The position numbers and the translations under genes were made by a program. 64,000 nucleotides of DNA from Manis javanica (lineage: Eukaryota > Chordata > Mammalia > Pholidota > Manidae): contig NC_133174.1 of NCBI RefSeq assembly GCF_040802235.1, positions 134,469,213 to 134,533,212 of the forward strand. Direction: 5' to 3'. Below, piece after piece: positions 57,801-64,000 of the stretch (the stretch's first letter is position 1; each line of letters begins with the position of its first letter). The notes beneath the pieces are model-generated. The model saw only the letters and a program-made list of their open reading frames with translations, made no database searches and was not told the origin of the DNA.

Positions 57801-58640
57801 TGAACTGGTCCAGGTATGTTGGCTAGAAGGAAAAGCCTGCTTCTGATGTGGGCCAATGGTTACTTCAACACTTGTTGCATGTGGGGCAAAAGACAATATG
57901 GGCTGTAGCCTGTTGATGGGGCCTGCATTTGTCCTTTGAGGAAGTTAGCAGAGCCCAGCAGAAGTGCATTGTGTGCTCTAAAAGGAACTGACACTGATTT
58001 CCACAGCAACATGGGATAATAGCTAAAGAGCTGATATCCCTCGTCAGGTGGCAGATAGACTATATTGGGCCTTTCCCTGTGTCAAAAGGGTACCAATATG
58101 CCATGACTTTTGTGGACACAGTCACTGGACTTCTGGCTGATTTTTCTGCATGTGTGCAGACCAATGGATGCCCAAAGGAGGCCTGGAGCATCTCTTTGCA
58201 GCCTATGGCTGACCACAAATAATTGAGAGTGATCAGGGCACCCACTTTACTGGACATGCACTATAAGAATGGGTGCAACAATTAGGGATCAAATGGAAGT
58301 TTCATGTACCATATAATCCTACCAGGGCAGGAATGATAGAGAGGTACAGTGGTTTGTTAAAATCTGGCCTGAAGTCAGACACCGATAGTTTACGGGATGG
58401 TCAGGCAGTTAAGGGACCGTGCTATGGCATTTGAATGAGAAGCCCCAGAAGGGCCACTGAGCCCCATAGACATGCTAACACATATGGCTGCCTCCCCTAT
58501 ACAACTGCAAATACAAACCAAGGAAGAATCATTGAAGCTGAGGTTTGGCCACCAGAATAAAATCTTGCTGTCAACACCAATTGTAATAAACCCTGAAGAC
58601 TCCACTCACTGGACATGACCTTGGACATTTTGACTTTGGA
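57801..58640 (+). pseudogene. pol: ERV-B integrase
   Basis: Zinc-binding region HLLHVGQKT and KCIVCSK (about 57,965-57,985) keep both Cys of CxxC. Core: WQIDYIGPFP (about 58,050), FVDTVTGLL, SDQGTHFTGH (about 58,230) and MIERYSGLLKSG (about 58,335), so all three catalytic acidic residues (D, D, E) survive as codons, unlike ERV-A, although in different frames. C-terminal SPIDMLTHMAASPIQLQ at 58,460-58,510. Stops and frameshifts break it throughout. Confidence 0.85.
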
Positions 58641-59130
58641 CCAGCGAGGGCTAGCCCTCTTGGCACCTTGGGGATAAGGCCTGGAAGATGGCCTCCTGTG
58701 TATTCCTGGAATAACAGCAGGGTGGCCGCCAAAGGTCACAGTAGTATATCCTGAATGGCCAGAAGGCAGGAGCATCATACTGGGGAGTTTTGTTTTATCA
58801 TTATGGCCACTGCATGCACCTCCAGTAGCACTATATATACACCCTTCAGTAACCCCCGCAGGAAAGGAGTAAAAGTATGGCATACTAGACCTGGAAGGGA
58901 CCCCCTTCCTGCTACAGTCCTATCACAGGACCACTCTCTTGAATGCATCCTACCTGATGAACGAGATTTGCCTATGTTGGTGTCATTAAAACTTGTGTCT
59001 TATCACCCCTAACGTCAATCATCTCTAATGTCTTCATGCATTGGGCACACACCCTAGCAAAAATCTGCTACTCACTCAGGTGCCTGGAGCTCCCTATGAG
59101 TACTATTACTGGCCTCCCATGGAAAGGTGA
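58641..59130 (+). pseudogene. ERV-B post-integrase, dUTPase-like domain
   Basis: A stretch with APWG, GLLCIPGIT, WPPKVTVVYP, GSFVLSLWPL and PPVALYIHP, followed by the 85-codon frame at 58,755-59,012 with GVKVWHTRPGRDPLPATVL. It aligns in frame with ERV-A. The pattern and position after integrase fit a degenerate dUTPase fold, as in ERV-L elements. The catalytic Asp of the third motif is not evident. It could instead be an unusual integrase C-terminal extension. Confidence 0.5.
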
Positions 59131-59139
59131 ATTGTGAAC

Positions 59140-59498
59140 TGGGACTGGTTTGAAAACAGCTGGAATGACCACTTGATGGCAATAGATCTCCTCGGACTTG
59201 AGGATGACTATTATTAGTATTTTTGTTGTTGTTGTTACAAGGTTCCAGGTTTCTTACACAGGGACCATTGCAGAAGATTGATTTCTCCCATAGAAAGTGT
59301 GAGTCATGAACTCATCTGAGTAGAACTAGTTTGAATACAGGTGGAATATCATCAGGCTTGAAGATGATTATAATTTTTATTACCTGTATCATAATTTTTG
59401 TTATTATTTCTATGTTGTTGTTATCCTCTGTTGCTATTGTAGAATCTGGTTATGATGCTCCAGCTTTCTTGCACAGGGACCATTGCAGAAGATTGAGG
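59140..59498 (+). repeat. Tandem duplication before the ERV-B 3' LTR
   Basis: Two copies about 214 bp apart share cacagggaccattgcagaag exactly (59,258 and 59,472), and upstream 'ggactggtttgaaaacagc' and 'gaactagtttgaatacagg' correspond. The second copy holds a T-rich frame (59,331-59,513) with a membrane-helix-like IIIFITCIIIFVIISMLLL. T-richness alone can produce such a stretch. Confidence 0.75.
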
Positions 59499-59518
59499 GC
59501 ATGTAGATTGTGAGGTGA

Positions 59519-59536
59519 GAATCAGGAGGGGTGGAG
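59519..59536 (+). other. ERV-B polypurine tract
   Basis: 'gaatcaggaggggtggag' directly before the 3' LTR, mostly purine, in the expected position. Confidence 0.75.
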
Positions 59537-59888
59537 TGTGGGGCAAATGGAAGCTCCTCTGGCCAGGATCCTCACCTGACCCTAAACTCCTTGATGATGT
59601 AACTGGCCTACTGCTAGGCTATGGCTTCCACACCCGTAGGCAATGAGCTATTATTGACTGAGTCACTATATAAAGAGCTCTGCCCAGTGCTCTGGGTGGC
59701 GGCAGAGATGGTGGAGGATTACAGACCTGCAGACTGCTGAATGCAGATGTGATTCTAGTGCTCAACCTACCACTATGAGAATAATGCTGGGTATAAACCC
59801 TTTTACCCAAAGAACATTCTGTTTTCATTTCTCGGTTTCACCAAATCCCTGGTGAACTTTCCAGGGGCTGAAACCCGCAAGCAAGACA
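59537..59888 (+). repeat. ERV-B 3' LTR
   Basis: 352 bp, TGTGGGG...AAGACA. 'ctatataaagagctctg' TATA region is intact. The polyadenylation region reads 'gagaataatgctgg', so AATAAA is lost. An extra 'ccgtagg' insertion near 59,633-59,640 is absent from the 5' LTR but has a counterpart in the solo LTR, so the 5' LTR probably lost it. Confidence 0.92.
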
Positions 59889-60589
59889 TACCCTTTCTCC
59901 CCACTCTCCGTGTTCCCTCTTTGCTAATTTCTATCGATCTATCTTCAAGTTTACTGATTCTTGGCTTGGTTGGCTTGATTAAGTCTACTGATGAACTTGA
60001 CAAAGGAATTTTTCATTTGTCTTACTGCTTTTTTATTCTCCATTTCCAGTTGATCATTTCTTGTAGCTTTCATATTTCTATTGAAATTTTCCATATGATC
60101 ATGCATGCAGTTTACCTTTTCAACTTGTGACTTGCTAAAGAAAGATTTTCTGCTAATCTTCCTAGTGTGAAGATCTAAAACCTGAATCATATATGAGTCT
60201 TGTGCTGTTGATTGCTGGTTGCTTGATAAGATTGCATTTGCTCCTTTGTCTCAATTTTTGGTTAAATGCTGTGCATTTTTTAGGATAATAGATAGGAACT
60301 AAGTCTTATGGTATGTATGCCCAGAAATGAGCATGCCTCTCTTTTGGTTGGTCTTTAGCATGGGAGACTGAGATTATCTATCTCCTAAGGAGTTGAACTT
60401 GGTATTGTTGTTATGATTATGTTTAGTGCAAATTCCTTCAAATTCCTCTAGTATTACTTGGTATTTAGGATACAAGCTGTTTTTCCAGATGGTTTCCGTG
60501 ATGTCTGGTCCTCCTTCAGCTGTTGGTCTTCTACTTCTGCCAATGTCTCAAAGAAACTCTCTTTAACCCCTCTCTCAGCAGAAGATGGT
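59889..60589 (-). repeat. L1, antisense, continuation beyond ERV-B
   Basis: T-rich L1-type sequence ('ttgacaaaggaatttttcat', 'ccatttccagttgatcattt', 'tttggttaaatgctgtgcat') continuing the element interrupted at 53,442, towards its 5' part. Confidence 0.65.
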
Positions 60590-61153
60590 TGTTTTAGAGT
60601 GGGCAGTTAGACATGAGCAGGGGGAGAAAGGATGATGACAGACCACCCAGTCTCCACCCAGAGACCACCCTGTCTCCCTTTTGCAGTTCAGCATGAACTG
60701 ATAAGCAAAAGATACGGGTCACTAGGAACTTCCCAATTTTGGAGCATGTGCACTTCAGGAAGACCTTGTCACTACTGATCCTGAAGCCATCATAATATCA
60801 TTACAATATCATTTACATACATTGTTTGTCCCACCATGGGTTTCTCTTAGATGCTTACGGGAAAAATGACAAACACAAACTTGCTCAAAGAGGCTGAAGG
60901 GGAGGAAGCAAGACAGATCCAAAAGATGATGTAGGAATGACAAAATGGGTGGGAGGAAAGCAAAGAAATCCCCAAGGAAAGACACAACGTAAAACCCAGC
61001 AGACAACTGCCCACCCTCAGGGTCTGCCTGCTCCTCTGTCTTTGGAGCATACCTGCCTTTGGCTTTGCTAAATAAAAAACCCTTTGCACTTTTAACTCTC
61101 TATAGGGTCTCTTGACTGAATTTCCTTCCAAACAAGAATGGAGGAATTCCACA
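60590..61153 (+). mobile_element. Solo LTR of another ERV family
   Basis: Starts TGTTTTAGAGTGGGC, has the polyadenylation signal AATAAA at 61,071-61,076 in 'tttgctaaataaaaaaccc', and a U5-like 'gggtctcttgactgaatttc' followed by 'cttcca'. GC-richer than the L1 around it. Exact right end and target duplication were not found. Third LTR insertion into or beside the same L1. Confidence 0.6.
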
Positions 61154-61639
61154 GTCCACCACTCCTAACTGTTGTTACTTATTCAAAATTCACTAGCCTG
61201 GTGTTGGAGGGTAGAGGTTGTTTTCTGCCATTATGGCTCAGTCTCAGTTGCAGGCAGACTCTGTGTCTTCCCTGGTCTCATTGTAGGGCCTTGTTGATTC
61301 TGTTCTTCCCCCAGCACTAGGGTGTCTCCATTGCTCTGGGACAAGAATGTGTCTCTGACCTTCTCCTAGTTATAGAGAAATTTTTCTATTCCCTTCTCCC
61401 AGCTGTTATTGGTTTTCATCTGTGCCTGAGCAAATTAAAAGACTGTTATTCCATAAGGGGCAATACAGGAGGATGATTCCTATGGAGCTTCGTAACTGCT
61501 ATCTCCTTTTCTCTGGTCTGCAACATAAAGGAGAATTTCTCATCCTCCGCCCCGCCTCCAGTCTTTGTCATGAGAAATCTGTGTGTAGAATTTCCAAGTG
61601 GATGTGAACTTTCCTTGTGTGTATGGCTCCACAGAGTTC
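61154..61639. other. Probable L1 5' region, no gene
   Basis: C/T-rich sequence between an LTR and antisense L1. Could be the 5' UTR or ORF1 side of an antisense L1, but no block is diagnostic. Confidence 0.35.
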
Positions 61640-63370
61640 TATGCTCTCATGTTAGGTCTTTTAAGGACAAAGTACAAGTCATAGATATTACCTTTTTGTT
61701 GCTTTTTAGAATATACACATTTAAAGGTATAAATTACCCTCTAAACACTGCTGTAGCTATATCCTAAAATATGTTTTGTTTCATTACCATTCACTCCAAA
61801 CTATTTTTAATGACTGTGAATCCGTTGACCCTGCTTGTGTAAAAATATACTGTTTAATGTCCAAATATTTTGGATTTCTAGATATCTTATTGTAATCAAT
61901 TTCTATTTCTGAACAACAACTCTGTTGTTCAGAGAGCACACTGTATAATTCCAAACCTTCAAATTTATTAAGATGCAATAGTTTAGTCAGAGACTATAGT
62001 CTACATAATATTGATGCTTTGACATTTATTGAAGTTTGTTTTAGGTCCCAAGATATGCTCTATCTTGGTAACTGTTCCATGTCCACATGAGAAGGATATA
62101 TATTCTGCTTCTGTTGAGTGAACTGTCCCATAATAAAAAAGAGTTAAATTTCATATATAGTGTTGTTATGATCTTATATGCACTGCTGATTTTAGTGTCT
62201 ATTTTTTTCAATAAATTACTGAAAGCTGAGTTTTAAAATCTCCATCTATGACTATGATTTTTTATGTCTTTTTTTAGTTCTGTCATTATTTGCTTCATGT
62301 GGTTCAAAACTTTTTTCTTAACTGTATGGTGATTTAGTATTGTTATGTGTTCTTCATGAATTTATCTCTTTTATCACTATGAAATGTCCCTCTATAGAAA
62401 TAATCTTTATATTGAATTCTATTTTGTTATTAATATAACCATATTATCTTTATTATGCTTAGGATTTACAACTTGTCAGCATATTTAATATAAAGAGTAT
62501 TCTTGTAATATAATTGGTTATTTCTTTTTTATTGAATCTGACAAAGTCTGTAATTTTATTAGACTAAGTCCATTTATATTTCCTGTAATTACTGCAGTGC
62601 TTTGATTAAATTATGCCACTTACTGGCATTTATTTTTGTTTATACAGTTATTTTTTGTTCCTTTTTCCTGTCTTCTGGGTGAAACAATTATTTTTTAGTA
62701 TTCCGTCTTATCTGTTCTGAGAACTTTTTAGGCATTCCTCTTCTGTTATTTCATTGGTTCTTAAAATTTAAATGTGTAGTTTTATGTTATCACAGTTTGT
62801 CTTCAAAAAATATATCACTTAAAAAACAAAACAATGAACCAAGATAATATAATTCCATTTACCTTTCCTCCTATCTTTTGTGCTTTTGTTTTATATTTTA
62901 CTTCTATATGTGCTATAAAGTTCACAGTACATTATTTCTATTTTTTCTTTAAATAATCAATATTGAATATAACATTTTAAAAGGTGTTTTATGTTTACCT
63001 AGATGACACATATTTTATTGCTTTTTATTCCTTCAGTAGAACCAGAATTCTATTTATCATTTTCCTTCACCCTGAAAATTATTTTTCATTTCTTGAGATA
63101 CTAATCTGCTGAATAAGAATTATCTGAGCTTTTGTCCTCCTGAAAATGTCTTTTCTTTGCCCTCACTTATGAAAGATATGTTCACTGGAAATAGAGTATA
63201 GGTTGAGATGATCTCTTCCTCTATATCTTAAAGATGTTTACCTATTGATTTCTGTCCTCCATTATTTATTTTAAAAGTCAACCGTCATTTTTATCCCTGC
63301 TTCCTTATCTGTTGACTTTGGCTGTTCTTAAGAGTTGTTGTTTACTACTCATTTTCAGTAGTTTCTCCTT
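61640..63370 (-). repeat. L1 ORF2/ORF1 region, antisense, second copy
   Basis: Blocks parallel those near 53,090 ('gtttagtcagagactatagt', 'atgctctatcttggtaactg', 'atatattctgcttctgttga') and continue with 'tatgttcactggaaatagag' and 'caaccgtcatttttatccct', all antisense L1. It repeats part of the region already present at 53 kb, so it is a separate insertion. Confidence 0.7.
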
Positions 63371-63678
63371 TGGGGAATATCTTGCTTATATCAGTAAATA
63401 TAGGAAAGAAAGGATAGGATTGAAATGTAGCAATAAACTGTTGTTCCCAAACTCTCTGTGATAATCGTGAAAATCTTTCACTTATTTGATAACAGGTTCT
63501 TCTGAGGATGATCAGTATTTCCCTCACATGAGGTCCCCTTCTCTGAGAGAAGAGCTCAATTGTTGAGAGTAGTATACCTTGTCCCACCCTGCCTAGTAGA
63601 TTTAACTACCACTAAACTTCACATACACGCACATTTGCTCTCATTCCAGACATAGAAGAGGTCCCTCTTTGCCCTTTT
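63371..63678. other. No gene seen
   Basis: Short stretch between two antisense L1 elements. The 80-codon minus frame at 63,345-63,587 has no recognisable domain. Confidence 0.4.
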
Positions 63679-64000
63679 GTTTTTATTAAAGTATCATTGA
63701 TATACACTCTTATGAAGGTTTAACATGAAAAACATTGTGGTTACTACATTCACCCATATTATCAAGTCCCCCCCCCCACACCCCATTGAAGTCCCTGCCA
63801 TCAGTGTATTAAGATGCCACAGAGTCACTACTTGTTGTCTCTGTGCCACACTGTTTTCCCTGTAAGCCCCCCACACCATGTGTACCAATCATAATACTCC
63901 TCAATCCCCTTTTCCCTCCCTCCCCACCCACCCTCCCACACTCCTCCCCTTTGGTAACCACTAGTCTCTTCTTGGAGTCTGTGATTCTGCTGCTGTTTTG
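63679..64000 (-). mobile_element. Young L1 3' UTR, antisense, runs off the window
   Basis: Same 3' UTR family as 21,647-21,997, on the opposite strand: T-rich start, 'tatcattgatatacactctt', 'tattatcaagtcc' before a C-run, 'aagatgccacagagtcacta', 'ggagtctgtgattctgctgc'. It extends past 64,000, so its length is unknown. Confidence 0.88.

Larger units (their letters stand above)
53443..59888 (+). mobile_element. ERV-B: class III (ERV-L/HERV-S-like) provirus, two LTRs, decayed
   Basis: Order: 5' LTR, tRNA-Ser-like primer site, gag with repeated coiled coil, protease, reverse transcriptase, RNase H, integrase, dUTPase-like stretch, a tandem duplication, purine tract, 3' LTR. Related to ERV-A throughout pol but with an unrelated-looking longer LTR. 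No clear target duplication (cctcc on the left, taccc on the right), perhaps through decay. It interrupts an L1, with L1 sequence on both sides. The LTRs differ at roughly one position in six by eye. More fragmented than ERV-A: no pol frame exceeds about 85 codons. No env. Confidence 0.92.

Noticed and set aside
59331..59513. Hydrophobic frame as an env transmembrane protein
   Set aside because: T-rich sequence alone can produce hydrophobic stretches. The equivalent ERV-A frame is in another register, and there is no signal peptide, furin site or immunosuppressive-like motif.

Overview
This is mammalian nuclear DNA with no intact cellular gene that I can support. It is AT-rich and dominated by interspersed repeats: LINE-1 (L1) fragments of several ages, L2 and MIR, hAT-type DNA transposon fossils, solo LTRs, two near-complete but decayed endogenous retroviruses (ERVs) and CA/TA/CT microsatellites. 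L2, MIR and L1 3' ends place it in a placental mammal. I see no Alu, B1/B2, carnivore tRNA-Lys SINE or ruminant BovA, so a rodent, primate, carnivore or ruminant source is unlikely. A laurasiatherian with few recent SINEs is a guess, not a determination.

Layout. 1-20 kb is old intergenic or intronic sequence with MIR, L1 and L2 pieces. It includes an L1 (14.9-16.7 and 19.0-19.7 kb) split by about 2.3 kb that holds an LTR. 20.3-21.1 kb holds an unidentified broken exon-like pseudogene with a polyadenylation signal on the minus strand. 21.2-23.2 kb is antisense L1, interrupted by a young 5'-truncated L1 with clear target-site duplications. 24.4-24.8 kb is a GC-rich LTR. 27.5 kb is a solo LTR of the first ERV family. 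30,521-36,503 is ERV-A, a provirus on the minus strand with two LTRs and a 5-bp target duplication. 36.5 kb has a duplicated LTR tip within CA microsatellites. 36.7-50 kb is L2/MIR-rich and geneless, with a solo LTR of the second ERV family at 45.1 kb. 50.2-61.2 kb is an antisense L1 carrying three LTR-element insertions, including ERV-B (53,443-59,888, plus strand). 61.6-64 kb is more antisense L1.

ERV-A and ERV-B are related class III (ERV-L/HERV-S-like) elements with different LTRs. Both show a tRNA-Ser-like primer binding site two bases after the 5' LTR, a gag with an N-terminal coiled coil followed by an ERV-L/Fv1-type capsid segment, a DTG protease, reverse transcriptase, RNase H and integrase. 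Both then have a conserved stretch after integrase that I read as a degenerate dUTPase-like domain, and neither has a recognisable env. Both are broken by stops and frameshifts. The longest surviving frame (340 codons) covers RNase H and the first half of integrase in ERV-A. The tRNA-Ser primer site shared by two LTR families, the post-integrase domain and the gag coiled-coil repeats deserve the closest second look. I found no convincing new non-retroviral system.
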